Shown here in pieces: positions 16,917-25,551 of a stretch of 64,000 bases of DNA. The notes under the pieces were generated by a model that did not search any database, was not told where the DNA came from, and saw only the letters and a program-made list of their open reading frames with translations. Positions within the stretch are counted from its first letter, which is position 1. Each line of letters starts with the position of its first letter. The stretch is from Candidatus Altarchaeales archaeon (lineage in GTDB: Archaea; Altiarchaeota; Altiarchaeia; IMC4; SCGC-AAA252-I15), in assembly GCA_014727915.1 (NCBI GenBank), contig WJMO01000007.1:33773-97772 (forward strand), written 5' to 3'. The position numbers were made by a program, and so were the translations under genes.

Positions 16917-18827
16917 TCAGCTTTCCATTATCAGCTTACCGTCCCTGAACCGGAACTTGTACTTGGACAGCATGTGAACGGTCACCCAAGCCGTCATCAG
17001 CGCCAACAGTACGGGTATCTTCAGGTGGTCCGCGATCTTAGCCTCCCGGAACCTGTCGAGGGTGTCAACTCCGGAATCGCATTTCACATCGAGCTGAAGG
17101 TTGTTGCGGGCGAATGTCCCCCAGACCATCTGGTTGGCGACCCACTCATCACGGGCGCATAAATCGTCGAATACACTCTCCAGGTAGGCCTTTGACCTGA
17201 ATAGCATGTCCGTGCACTGTCTTGTGTCGTTGAACAGCAGGGTCGTGTAATGTCGGACGTGCTTCACATCCCTGAACGTCGGGAGGTAGATGACACAGTA
17301 CCTGCCGGCCACCGACCTGTCCAATATGTTGAAGGCGTGCATTATCTGCGTGTCATAGGACTTGGGGCTTATGAATATCATACCGTACTTGCCAGACGAT
17401 ATCTCATCCGCCAGCTGCTCCTCCAAAGCCGTCGAGTCGGAGTAGGTGCCTTCAGATGCGTTATAGTGCTTCAAGCCGGGCACGAAACCCAAGTCTATGC
17501 TGCGCTCTTCCTCTGGAGGGTTGTTGCGGCTGTCGACGAGGGACATGTCCAGGTTGGGGGTGCGTTCCGAAAGCAGGTCGCGCATCTCCCGGTCTGCCAG
17601 CACCCAGCCCGTGTTAGGGGGGATCAGGAAATACACTCCGTCAATCCTATCCTCCATCAGTGCGACATCAGAGGCCAGGCCGCGGGTGTAGGGGGTGTAG
17701 AGGGATATCATCTTCCTTGTCGGAGGCTGGCCATAGAGGTGGAATTCACCGTAGAAGACTGCAGCCAACAGCATTATGAAAGCCGCCTGAATACGGAGGT
17801 CCTCCTTGCGCAGCGAGTTGAGATATCTGCCGGAGATTATCATCAGGAAGAACAGGGGGAATATGACGTAATGGGATGCGAACAGGTAGGAGGTGGTGGC
17901 AACCGGCTTATACCTTGAGACGAATGTTGTGGCAGATGCGATAACATATACCAAGGCGGTAGGGTCACGCGACCGTAGATAATATAATATAGAGGCTAGG
18001 ACGAGAACGTAGAATATCATCGTGTTACCCTCTGCCAGGGGGTTGGTGAGGATTATGTCACGCGCCGCCTGGGCATAGCTCATCTCCTCGCTGTGAACGT
18101 GGCTGAACAGGGTGTAGACGAATATCTGAGGGTATAAGAGCTTCAAAGCAAGGACCGCCACTAGAAAAGGGAATAGCAGGGCAGCAGCGTTCTTGAAGAA
18201 GGAGCTGTCGACTTCGAAGCTCACGTCCAAGCCCCTCCTACCCCCTATCGAAAGGCTGAAGTGGGATATGAAATAGACCACCAGTATCCCAGCCAAACCG
18301 GACAATGCGACGACCTTGCTTGCCAGAGAAAGCATGAATAGGAGGGACGCGACAGCCACCCTGCGAACCCCCATGCCCGATTTTAGGATGTGATAGCCGG
18401 ACATCATGAAAGCCGCGGCCAGTAGGGTGGCAAGGTTCCCCACGGTAAGGGGCAGTATGACCAGACAGTACATTGCAGACAATGTGTGGTTTACCTCGTC
18501 TCTCCCGGATTTCACAAGCGATAGTATGAAAACCAGGCACATGATGTTAAGTGCTATTGAGAGCAGGGTTGATGCCGCCTGGAGGTGGCCGAACGAGATT
18601 AAAGAAAGCACTGCACCGACCGCGTAGACCACCGGGGGCTGGGCGCACTCCGGCTGGCCCCCGTAGAGGCTGCCATCGAGGAAGTGGTCTATGCACCGGA
18701 CCCACCGGTACTGGTAGCCGGCAACCTGGAAATAGCTCACAATGGAAAACGAGAGCAGAACCGCCAAAACAGCGAAAACCAAGGCGGACCTGCGAACATG
18801 CAATTGCAAACCAGCCAGCGAACCCAT
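16917..18827 (-). CDS. Multi-pass membrane protein, probable GT-C-fold glycosyltransferase (paralogue of 21063..22907)
   Basis: 636 residues with roughly eleven hydrophobic segments in the first two thirds, a soluble domain of about 230 residues, and one further helix near the C-terminus ('VLLALMTAWVTVHML'). The first extracytoplasmic loop reads 'DHFLDGSLYGGQPECAQPP'. An Asp followed by a Gly-x-x-x-Pro/Pro-Pro-x-x-Tyr pattern after helix 1 is typical of GT-C enzymes that use lipid-linked sugars. The same loop is in the paralogue. Converges on rpl37e. Family membership is inferred from topology and this loop, not from a strict motif. Confidence 0.6.
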   Translation of the reverse strand: MGSLAGLQLHVRRSALVFAVLAVLLSFSIVSYFQVAGYQYRWVRCIDHFLDGSLYGGQPECAQPPVVYAVGAVLSLISFGHLQAASTLLSIALNIMCLVFILSLVKSGRDEVNHTLSAMYCLVILPLTVGNLATLLAAAFMMSGYHILKSGMGVRRVAVASLLFMLSLASKVVALSGLAGILVVYFISHFSLSIGGRRGLDVSFEVDSSFFKNAAALLFPFLVAVLALKLLYPQIFVYTLFSHVHSEEMSYAQAARDIILTNPLAEGNTMIFYVLVLASILYYLRSRDPTALVYVIASATTFVSRYKPVATTSYLFASHYVIFPLFFLMIISGRYLNSLRKEDLRIQAAFIMLLAAVFYGEFHLYGQPPTRKMISLYTPYTRGLASDVALMEDRIDGVYFLIPPNTGWVLADREMRDLLSERTPNLDMSLVDSRNNPPEEERSIDLGFVPGLKHYNASEGTYSDSTALEEQLADEISSGKYGMIFISPKSYDTQIMHAFNILDRSVAGRYCVIYLPTFRDVKHVRHYTTLLFNDTRQCTDMLFRSKAYLESVFDDLCARDEWVANQMVWGTFARNNLQLDVKCDSGVDTLDRFREAKIADHLKIPVLLALMTAWVTVHMLSKYKFRFRDGKLIMES

Positions 18828-18894
18828 GGTAAACCAGAATTAAGATGTTTTAAAAGATAAAAGCATAAGAGATATACTCCTGAGAGAACACCAG

Positions 18895-18969
18895 GGGCTC
18901 GTGGTCTAGTCCGGTTATGACATCGCCTTGACGTGGCGAGGATCCCCGGTTCGAATCCGGGCGAGCCCA
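18895..18969 (+). tRNA. tRNA-Val (anticodon GAC)
   Basis: Full cloverleaf: acceptor GGGCTCG/CGAGCCC, D arm around TCTAGTCCGGTTATGA, anticodon stem TCGCC/GGCGA with loop TTGACGT (GAC at 34-36), T stem CCGGG/CCCGG-type pairing with loop TTCGAAT, discriminator A. No intron and no encoded CCA. TATA-like elements (TTTAAAAG and GATATACT) lie upstream. Confidence 0.95.
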
Positions 18970-19055
18970 CTCATCTGGAATCGTTAGCCACATAATATCA
19001 CATACTCGCACGGATAAGCGAGTCCGACAGGACGAGCAGGATCCGGGCGAGCCCA
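18955..19055 (+). repeat. 15-bp repeat of the tRNA-Val 3' end (att-like remnant)
   Basis: ATCCGGGCGAGCCCA occurs at 18955-18969 as the tRNA 3' end and again exactly at 19041-19055. Such duplications arise when an element integrates into a tRNA 3' end and restores it. Only 71 bp separate the copies and no integrase is present, so if this was an integration the element is gone. Confidence 0.55.
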
Positions 19056-19117
19056 AGAACGGCCCGCTCCGTTCACACGCGGAGCGGATGGAGGGGTTTC
19101 GTTTCACTCAACCCCTC
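19004..19117 (+). ncRNA. Possible structured RNA: three consecutive hairpins downstream of tRNA-Val
   Basis: Three stems in series: ACTCGC/GCGAGT (19004-19023), CCGCTCCG/CGGAGCGG (19064-19087) and GAGGGGTT/AACCCCTC (19091-19117), with loops of 8 to 11 bases. The region is GC-rich compared with the T-rich sequence that follows, and no ORF fits. It could be an RNA gene, a processed 3' trailer of the tRNA transcript, or remains of an element. Weak support for an independent gene. Confidence 0.3.
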
Positions 19118-19230
19118 ATGCACTTCATCATTTGTTTAAAGTACCTTTCAGGACAAAAAAGGCGGGAAAGCACATGCATGATCGGCTATTTTCGGTTATA
19201 TAGTAAGCAGAGGGAAGGACAGAGTAAAGG

Positions 19231-19386
19231 ATGGGAACCGTAGGTGCCCTGCCCTTATTTTTAATTTTTTTGTGTTTTTTTATGAACTATTGTTATTTTT
19301 TGTCGATATTTGGGGTTGATCGTTTTCTTGTTTTTTTGTTGGTGTGGGTTTTCCCTGGTTTCCGCTGGGTTGCTGTGTATTTTTAA
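19231..19386 (+). CDS. Possible very small hydrophobic protein (51 aa)
   Basis: Below the track's length cutoff. It begins at ATG 19231 (MGTVGALPLFLIFLCFF...) and is almost entirely hydrophobic, with one possible long helix before and one after a single 'GVDR' turn. TTATATAG lies about 30 bp upstream, right for a near-leaderless start. Caution: the DNA here is T-rich on the plus strand, and T-rich DNA automatically yields Phe/Leu/Val-rich frames. The rest of 18970-19438 holds the hairpins above and T-rich sequence. Confidence 0.25.
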   Translation: MGTVGALPLFLIFLCFFMNYCYFLSIFGVDRFLVFLLVWVFPGFRWVAVYF

Positions 19387-19438
19387 TGCTTGTTTCCCGT
19401 AGTATATGACAACATTTTAGATTATAGGTGTTTTTAAG

Positions 19439-20731
19439 ATGGCAGAGGAATCTACGAGTGCAGGTGAGTCAGCTTCAACTGCGAAGAAAAAGAAGAGCAA
19501 GCGAAAGAGGAAGAAGACGACCAGGAAGAAAACGACGAAGCATGTTAGTGATGGTGTTCACAGCAGGAAGTCCAGTGAGAATAGCGTATCAATCGACACT
19601 TTGCTGGCTGTGATATTGGTAATCTCCTTGATCGCGAACTTTGTGCTTTTCCTGCAGAACAACAGCTTAAGGGACGAGGTCAGCGATTTGAAGGGAGTCA
19701 TCCTAGAGCAGGATTCCAGCGGTTCAGGCGCCGGCAGCCAGGGCGGGGGAAGCGGTTCAGGAACCCAGCCCGCTGTTCCAAGCGGTGACTTGACAGCAAT
19801 AATATTGAACGATGAGCGGTGCAGCGAATGCGACACGACATACTTGGAGACCCGGTTGGAGGCGGTCTTCCCAGGCATCAAGTTCGTGAAGTACGACTAC
19901 AGCAGCGCCGACGGAAAGAAGCTATACAAGGACACTAACATACAGTATCTGCCCGCTGTGCTTTTCACCGACTCGGTGAAATCAGCGGAAGGGTACAGCA
20001 CTGTCCAGCAGTACCTTGTGGACGCAGGCAACTACCTAAGCCTTAGGATAGGAGCCCAGTTCGACCCTGCGGCGGAGATATGCGACAACGGGAAGGACGA
20101 CACAGGCAACGGAAAGGTGGACTGTGAGGACGAGACCTGCGCTGTCAAGCTGGTTTGCAGAGAGGAGAAGGATGGCAAACTGGACGTGTTCGTGATGAGC
20201 CAGTGCCCCTACGGTACGAGGGCCTTGGACGCCATGAAGGAAGTGCTTGAGGCGTTCCCGGAGATGGACTTCGACATACACTACATCGCAAGCTATGACG
20301 AGAGCAGCGGCACGTTCAACGCCCTCCACGGGCAGCCGGAAGTCGATGAGAACATCAGGCAGCTGTGCGTTATGAAGTACTACCCGGACGACTACGAGTA
20401 CATGGAGTACATCTGGTGCAGGAACCCGGACATAACTAGCACGGACTGGGAGGGTTGCGCCACCGACAACGGCATGGACGCTGAGAAGATAAAGGAGTGC
20501 GCCGAGGGCGAGGAAGGCAAGCAGCTGCTCATAGAGAGCATAAAGCTGCCGAACGAGCTGGGTATCGGAGCCAGCCCAACATGGTTGGCCAACAACAGGT
20601 ACGACTTCGGAGGCATAACCCCAGAGGCTGTGAGGCAGAAGTACTGCCAGTACAACGAGGGCCTCGACGGGTGCGAGGGGACTGCTGCCTTGAGCAATGA
20701 AGCGGACGTTCCGGCCGGCGGATGCGGATAA
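19439..20731 (+). CDS. Membrane-anchored protein with two thioredoxin-fold domains (DsbA/GILT-like)
   Basis: 430 residues: Lys-rich cytoplasmic head (about 16-35), one transmembrane helix (about 53-72), Gly/Ser linker, then a thioredoxin-like domain with CSEC (128-131). A 'DNGKDDTGNGKVDCED' segment resembles a calcium-binding loop. The second thioredoxin-fold domain has CPYG (256-259) where the active site should be and several further Cys. The single-Cys CPYG is unusual; many relatives have CxxC. Likely extracytoplasmic disulfide handling, relevant to the many Cys-rich surface proteins in this window. AGGTG precedes the ATG. A thioredoxin gene follows 6 bp later. Confidence 0.8.
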   Translation: MAEESTSAGESASTAKKKKSKRKRKKTTRKKTTKHVSDGVHSRKSSENSVSIDTLLAVILVISLIANFVLFLQNNSLRDEVSDLKGVILEQDSSGSGAGSQGGGSGSGTQPAVPSGDLTAIILNDERCSECDTTYLETRLEAVFPGIKFVKYDYSSADGKKLYKDTNIQYLPAVLFTDSVKSAEGYSTVQQYLVDAGNYLSLRIGAQFDPAAEICDNGKDDTGNGKVDCEDETCAVKLVCREEKDGKLDVFVMSQCPYGTRALDAMKEVLEAFPEMDFDIHYIASYDESSGTFNALHGQPEVDENIRQLCVMKYYPDDYEYMEYIWCRNPDITSTDWEGCATDNGMDAEKIKECAEGEEGKQLLIESIKLPNELGIGASPTWLANNRYDFGGITPEAVRQKYCQYNEGLDGCEGTAALSNEADVPAGGCG

Positions 20732-20737
20732 GTGACA

Positions 20738-21049
20738 ATGGTAAAGGAGTTGGATGAGGGAGGCTTCGACGGGGCCGTAGGTTCAGGCCTCGTCGTTGTT
20801 GACCTCTGGGCGCCATGGTGCATGCCATGCAAGATGATAGCCCCCATAGTGGAGGAGCTGTCGGAAGAGTATGAGGGCAGGATATCCTTCTACAAGCTGA
20901 ACATAGACGAGCACCAGGGCCCAGCAGCCAAATACCAGGTCATGAGCATACCCACCCTGCTGATCTTCAAGGAAGGGGAGGTCGTGGACAAGGTGGTGGG
21001 CGCCCTGCCAAAGGAGAAGATAAAGGAGAAGCTTGAAGCCCAGCTTTAG
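20738..21049 (+). CDS. Thioredoxin
   Basis: 103 residues with the canonical fold: 'VVVDLWAPWCMPCKM' (active site CMPC) and the cis-Pro loop 'VMSIPTLLIF'. It is cytoplasmic, with no signal peptide. I use ATG 20738; the track's GTG 20732 is immediately after the upstream stop. It is co-transcribed with the anchored thioredoxin-fold protein, and could supply or remove reducing equivalents for it, though a membrane relay would be needed. Confidence 0.93.
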   Translation: MVKELDEGGFDGAVGSGLVVVDLWAPWCMPCKMIAPIVEELSEEYEGRISFYKLNIDEHQGPAAKYQVMSIPTLLIFKEGEVVDKVVGALPKEKIKEKLEAQL

Positions 21050-21062
21050 CTTTTCCCACTAC

Positions 21063-22907
21063 CTATTTCTTTTTTTTATTTTCATCCGCGGCAGTCAAGA
21101 GCATGTGCGTTGGGGGGAGGATTATCAGGAATATCAGCAGGTCTGATGCCCTGACGTTGTGCCTCAGCCGCTCACGGTATCTGAAGTCTTCTGTGACAGG
21201 GCAGCTTTCGGCTATCCTAATGTTGTTCCAGCGGAGCACACGTTTGACTATGTAGGCTGCGTTCCCGCCGAGGGAGCAGATGTCATCGTATCTTTCACGG
21301 TAGTATCTGCCCATGTCCTCCGCCATCATCCTGCATTTTGTCCTGTTACGGAAGTATATCTGGGTGTTTGTGCGGCCCCTGCCCTCGTACATGTAGCTTG
21401 GGTTGAATATGAGGCAGTAGTTCTGGTCTATGTGGTGTCCTGCGGCGTCGATGACCCGGAGCATCGTCGACCAGGAGGGAGGGCCTTCGATTATGAGGGA
21501 GTACTTGTCCGCCATTATCTCCTCTGCCAGGAGCTTTTCCATCGGCTTCAGCTCTCCGTCGCGGTCTGAGTAGCTTACGGTGAGGTTAAGGGAGTCGCGG
21601 ACCAGAGGAGCCCATGTGGTGTCCTCGTGGACCGTGAATTCCTTTGAGTCGGGATTCACAACATATACCTGGGAGGGTTCGATCGGTGTGTTGAAGCGCT
21701 CGAAAACAGTCTCCCAGCCCTCGGGACCCTCCGTCAGCACCATCCCATCCTGGGCTGGGATGTAGTGGAAGCCGTACTCGATCATCTCGATCGCCTCTCT
21801 ACGGGCCTCGTCGAATCCTGCCCGGGAATGTTCTAGCAGGGGGCTTCCGAACATGGAGGGGAATACCAGTGTGGCAGTGAACAGGAACGTGAAAAGCCTG
21901 CGGTCCCTCTCCCATACTACAAGGTAGGTTACTGCGAGGAGGGGGTATGCGGGCATCATGTAGTGGGATCCTATCCGCGTGTCCCCCATTGAAAGAAGGA
22001 ATATGATCGAGTATATCAGGAGTGAAAGCTGTGTGAAAGGGTAGATGAAAGTCTCCCTGTCGTAGTATTCCATGCCCATGGCGTATCCGACGGATGCTAT
22101 CAGGGCTAGGAAGGCCAGGGTCTGGACTTTGACACCTTCGTCGTATAGGGATCTCAGCTTTGAAAGGTCGTATTCGACCTGGCCTCCATGGCCTGTGAGG
22201 GTGTATTGGACGAAGTTAGGGTAGAATAGTGTGAATGACGCGAGAAGCAGGGCTATGGCCGCTGCTGTGGCTGTGAGGTCCTTCAGGGGTCCTGTGTCCA
22301 AGAGTTCAGCCTGGAGCTTCCTGCCTAAGACTATCCTGAAGGAGCGGGTCAGAGCCCGGTAGGACAGGATCAGGGCTATGGGGAGTATGGCGGTGTATTT
22401 TGTGTAGACCGAGAGCGCGAATAGCAAGGAGGACTTCAGGGCCCTGTTATCTTTGGCGGATAGTAGGGTGTAGTATCCTGCTATGAGGAAGAAAGTGGAG
22501 AATGTGCTGACGAAGTTGCTTATGAACCTGTATACCATCAGCAAGTAGAGGAGGGGCGATATGACCGGGTGGTGGAGTCTGTGGCCTTTTAGTATCTGCT
22601 CTATCATCAGGTATCCTGCTATGTTCGCCGAGACCACGAGCACGTAGGTCACGGGCAGTAGCAGGCGTTCCCCGACAACGTACCGTAGTATGTAGCCGAT
22701 GTAGTAGATGATGGGGGTTTGGGCGCAGTATGGTTGGCCCCCGTATAGTGTGCCTTCGCCAACGTAGTCGAGGCACATCCACCATCCGCCGCCGCCTATG
22801 TTGAAGCTGGAGGGTATGTTAGCGTGGGTGACGTATATGAAGCCGGCTAGGACCACCGCCTTGTAGAACAGTTCTAGATGCTTATTCCGGGTTTTCCGGG
22901 GTGGCAT
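21063..22907 (-). CDS. Multi-pass membrane protein, probable GT-C-fold glycosyltransferase (paralogue of 16917..18827)
   Basis: 614 residues with about ten to eleven transmembrane helices followed by a soluble domain and a last helix ('ASDLLIFLIILPPTHMLL'). The first loop reads 'LDYVGEGTLYGGQPYCAQTP', matching its paralogue in the Asp, the LYGGQP core and the Cys. Both also share the late 'FNDTRQCTDML'/'FRNRTKCRMMA' type segment. They are probably N-glycosylation or surface-polysaccharide enzymes with lipid-linked donors. Sequons in the nearby surface proteins fit this. It converges on the thioredoxin gene. Confidence 0.6.
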   Translation of the reverse strand: MPPRKTRNKHLELFYKAVVLAGFIYVTHANIPSSFNIGGGGWWMCLDYVGEGTLYGGQPYCAQTPIIYYIGYILRYVVGERLLLPVTYVLVVSANIAGYLMIEQILKGHRLHHPVISPLLYLLMVYRFISNFVSTFSTFFLIAGYYTLLSAKDNRALKSSLLFALSVYTKYTAILPIALILSYRALTRSFRIVLGRKLQAELLDTGPLKDLTATAAAIALLLASFTLFYPNFVQYTLTGHGGQVEYDLSKLRSLYDEGVKVQTLAFLALIASVGYAMGMEYYDRETFIYPFTQLSLLIYSIIFLLSMGDTRIGSHYMMPAYPLLAVTYLVVWERDRRLFTFLFTATLVFPSMFGSPLLEHSRAGFDEARREAIEMIEYGFHYIPAQDGMVLTEGPEGWETVFERFNTPIEPSQVYVVNPDSKEFTVHEDTTWAPLVRDSLNLTVSYSDRDGELKPMEKLLAEEIMADKYSLIIEGPPSWSTMLRVIDAAGHHIDQNYCLIFNPSYMYEGRGRTNTQIYFRNRTKCRMMAEDMGRYYRERYDDICSLGGNAAYIVKRVLRWNNIRIAESCPVTEDFRYRERLRHNVRASDLLIFLIILPPTHMLLTAADENKKKK

Positions 22908-22952
22908 AGTGTAATATACCTTTTATTTAATTAAACACTATTTGGTTCTACC

Positions 22953-24980
22953 ATGGGTGGCGACAGGTATTTGGTCACTGCGGCTTTGCCCTATGCGAAC
23001 GGGCCCATACACATAGGCCATGCCATAGGCTGCTATATCCCCGCGGACGTTTACACACGCTATCGCCGGCTTAGGGGAGATGACGTGGTCTATATCTGCG
23101 GGACCGACGAGCACGGGACTCCCATAACAGTATCGGCTGAGAAGGAGGGTGTGAGCCCCCGTGAGATAGTGGACAAATATCATGGGATGCACTTGGAGGC
23201 TTTCAAGGCGGCGGGTGTGGAGTTCGACAATTTCTCAGGCACTGCGAGAGAGATCCACTATGAGCTTTCGCAGGCGTTCTTCAGGAAGGTGGACGAGAAC
23301 GGTTACATCCACCGTGAGACGGTGGAGCGGCCCTACTGTCCCAGCTGCGGTCGGTTCCTCCCGGACAGGTATGTTAAGGGCAGGTGCCCGGACTGCGGCA
23401 GCGAGGATGAGAGGGGAGACCAGTGCGAGGCCTGCGGGAAGCAGTTGGAGCCGCATGAGCTGGTGGACCCCTACTGTGACATCTGCCGTGAGACGCCGGA
23501 GATGAGGGAGACCGAACACTGGTTCTTCGAGCTGAGCGAATTGAGCGATAAGCTTGGTGAGTGGCTGAGGAGCGGTAAGCTGAGTTCCAGCCTCCCGAAC
23601 AACGCGCGTAACTTCGCATTGGGTTGGATCAAGGAGGGTTTGAAGGACCGTGCCATCACACGGGACATGACCTGGGGGATTCCCGTACCCGTTGAGGGTG
23701 CGGACGGGAAGGTGTTGTATGTCTGGTTCGACGCTCCCATAGGGTATATCAGCTCGACGAAGGAGTGGAGTGAAGGCAGGGGAGAGCCCGGCCTTTGGAA
23801 GGATTATTGGCTGGGGGAGAACGACTGTAAGGTCGTGCATTTCATAGGGAAGGACAACATCCCCTTTCACATCGTCATATGGCCTGCGATGCTCATGGCC
23901 GAGGGAAGCTATAACCTCCCGTGGCAGGTCGCGTCCAATGAGTTCCTGAACCTGGAGGGCAGGAAGATGAGCACCAGCAGGGGTTGGGTGATATGGTTGC
24001 ATGACATACTCGAGGAGTTCGAGGCCGACGCGGTGAGGTATTATCTGCTTTCTATCGCGCCGGAGACCAGCGACAGCGACTTCAAACTCGAAGAATTCCA
24101 GGACAAGGTGAACAAGGAATTGATAGGGACCTTGGGGAACTTCATCAACCGGACTTTGACGTTCATAAAATCCAAAAAAGACGGTGTAGTGCCTAACATG
24201 GGGGTCTTGGAGGATCTGGACAAGGATTTCATGAACGACATCAAAGCCTGCAGCAAGGACGTTGGAGGAGAGTTGGAGCGCTTCAAGTTAAAACACGCCC
24301 AAGACACCCTGCTCCATTACGCTCAGAAGGGGAACGTATACTTCCAGAATCGGGAGCCGTGGAAGGGGGAGAACGACACCAGCTTGTACCTGTGCGCGAA
24401 CCTGTGCCGTAGCCTGGCGATACTCATGCACCCTTTCCTCCCGTTCTCGGCGGAGAAGGTGTGGAAGATGCTCGGCTTGGAAGGTGGCGTGGCGGAGCAG
24501 ACCTGGGATTCGGCCGGCGAGCTACGGTTGGAAGGAAGACACCGTATCGGCGAGGTAAGCGCCTTGTATTCGAAGATCGAGGATGATAGTATCGCAGAGT
24601 TCAAGAAGAGATACCTCCCCATCGGGGAGGGCAGAGGTAAGGAGGAGGTGAAGGAAATGGTTGACTACGAGGAATTCAACAAGGTGGACCTTAGGGTCGC
24701 GACCGTCAAGAAGATCGAAGACCACCCCAACGCGGACAAGCTGGTGCTGCTGACCATCGACGTCGGCAGTTTGGGTGAACGGCAGATTGTGGCAGGCATC
24801 AAGGAAGCCTACAAGTCAGAAGACCTGGTTGGCAGACAGATAATCGTCGTGGCGAACCTCAAGCCCGCGAAGATACGCGGCGTCGAGAGCAACGGCATGC
24901 TGTTGGCGGCAGACGAGGACGGGAACCCCATACTCCTGCAGCCGGACAGGAAGGTCAAGCCAGGCAGCAGGATACACTAA
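22953..24980 (+). CDS. metG: Methionyl-tRNA synthetase with C-terminal tRNA-binding domain
   Basis: 675 residues. Class I signatures HIGH (residues 20-23 in 'GPIHIGHAIG') and KMSTS (about 338-342). The connective peptide has knuckle-type Cys pairs ('CPSCG', 'CPDCG', 'CEACG', 'CDIC') for zinc. The C-terminal 110 residues ('EEFNKVDLRVATVKKIEDHP' to the end) form an EMAPII/Trbp111-type OB fold that helps bind or dimerise on tRNA. A TATA-like TTTAATTAAA is about 25 bp upstream, consistent with a very short leader. Confidence 0.97.
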   Translation: MGGDRYLVTAALPYANGPIHIGHAIGCYIPADVYTRYRRLRGDDVVYICGTDEHGTPITVSAEKEGVSPREIVDKYHGMHLEAFKAAGVEFDNFSGTAREIHYELSQAFFRKVDENGYIHRETVERPYCPSCGRFLPDRYVKGRCPDCGSEDERGDQCEACGKQLEPHELVDPYCDICRETPEMRETEHWFFELSELSDKLGEWLRSGKLSSSLPNNARNFALGWIKEGLKDRAITRDMTWGIPVPVEGADGKVLYVWFDAPIGYISSTKEWSEGRGEPGLWKDYWLGENDCKVVHFIGKDNIPFHIVIWPAMLMAEGSYNLPWQVASNEFLNLEGRKMSTSRGWVIWLHDILEEFEADAVRYYLLSIAPETSDSDFKLEEFQDKVNKELIGTLGNFINRTLTFIKSKKDGVVPNMGVLEDLDKDFMNDIKACSKDVGGELERFKLKHAQDTLLHYAQKGNVYFQNREPWKGENDTSLYLCANLCRSLAILMHPFLPFSAEKVWKMLGLEGGVAEQTWDSAGELRLEGRHRIGEVSALYSKIEDDSIAEFKKRYLPIGEGRGKEEVKEMVDYEEFNKVDLRVATVKKIEDHPNADKLVLLTIDVGSLGERQIVAGIKEAYKSEDLVGRQIIVVANLKPAKIRGVESNGMLLAADEDGNPILLQPDRKVKPGSRIH

Positions 24981-25101
24981 ACCCAGGTGAAACCCCGGGA
25001 ACATGAGAAGAACCAGGCAGGGATATGCATTGGGTGACTAATGTCATTAACCTGGGGAGGGAGTAAACCTGCTTTAATTTGCCCCTTCATTATTGGTTAC
25101 T

Positions 25102-25551
25102 GTGAAAGTCCATCATGTCACGATTAGCGCTTTCTCCAGCGTGGAAGAAGCCGACGCGCTCAAGGGGGTTATCTCAGGGATGCTCCCGGAGGGCGTGGAG
25201 GTTGAGGATAGGCGGATCGAGCCCGAAGAGGAGGGGGGAGTGTTCAACCACGAGCTAGTGGAGTTGAAGGCGGTAGTGAAGAAGCAGAAGCGGATAAGGG
25301 AGTTCGTATCCAAGGTTTTGGGTTCATTGGACGACTACGACGCCCGGAAGCTGAGGGAAGGCCCGGATGACTTCATCGACGACAGGTGCAACCTGTACAT
25401 GCGACTGAGCAAAACCGAAGCAGAGGATGGGAACTTCGTGTTCGAGTCCGGAGACTGCATACACGTCAGGTTGAAACTAGCAGCATACCCTGCCAAGAAG
25501 GAGAAGGCATTGCCAATAGCAAGGGAGTTGATCGAAGATGCACTACGTTAA
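25102..25551 (+). CDS. COG1325-type RNA-binding protein, exosome-associated family
   Basis: 149 residues from GTG 25102. 'VKVHHVTISAFSSVEEADAL' at the start and 'DDFIDDRCNLYMRLSK' in the middle match the archaeal COG1325 family, usually annotated as a predicted exosome subunit. I prefer GTG 25102 over TTG 25093 because family members begin at this Lys-Val-His position and because CTTTAATTT is centred about 26 bp upstream, giving a leaderless mRNA. It overlaps the RNase P gene by 14 bp, as in many archaeal genomes where these genes belong to an RNA-processing superoperon. Confidence 0.85.
   Translation: MKVHHVTISAFSSVEEADALKGVISGMLPEGVEVEDRRIEPEEEGGVFNHELVELKAVVKKQKRIREFVSKVLGSLDDYDARKLREGPDDFIDDRCNLYMRLSKTEAEDGNFVFESGDCIHVRLKLAAYPAKKEKALPIARELIEDALR

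Noticed and set aside
18737-19107. Minus-strand ORFs over the tRNA region (77 and 85 aa)
   Set aside because: They read through tRNA-Val in antisense ('GFEPGILATSR' is the usual antisense tRNA artefact).
24981-25057. CCCAGGT and ACCTGGG inverted pair between metG and the COG1325 gene
   Set aside because: The stem is only seven bases with a loop of about 60 and no further pairing; could be chance.
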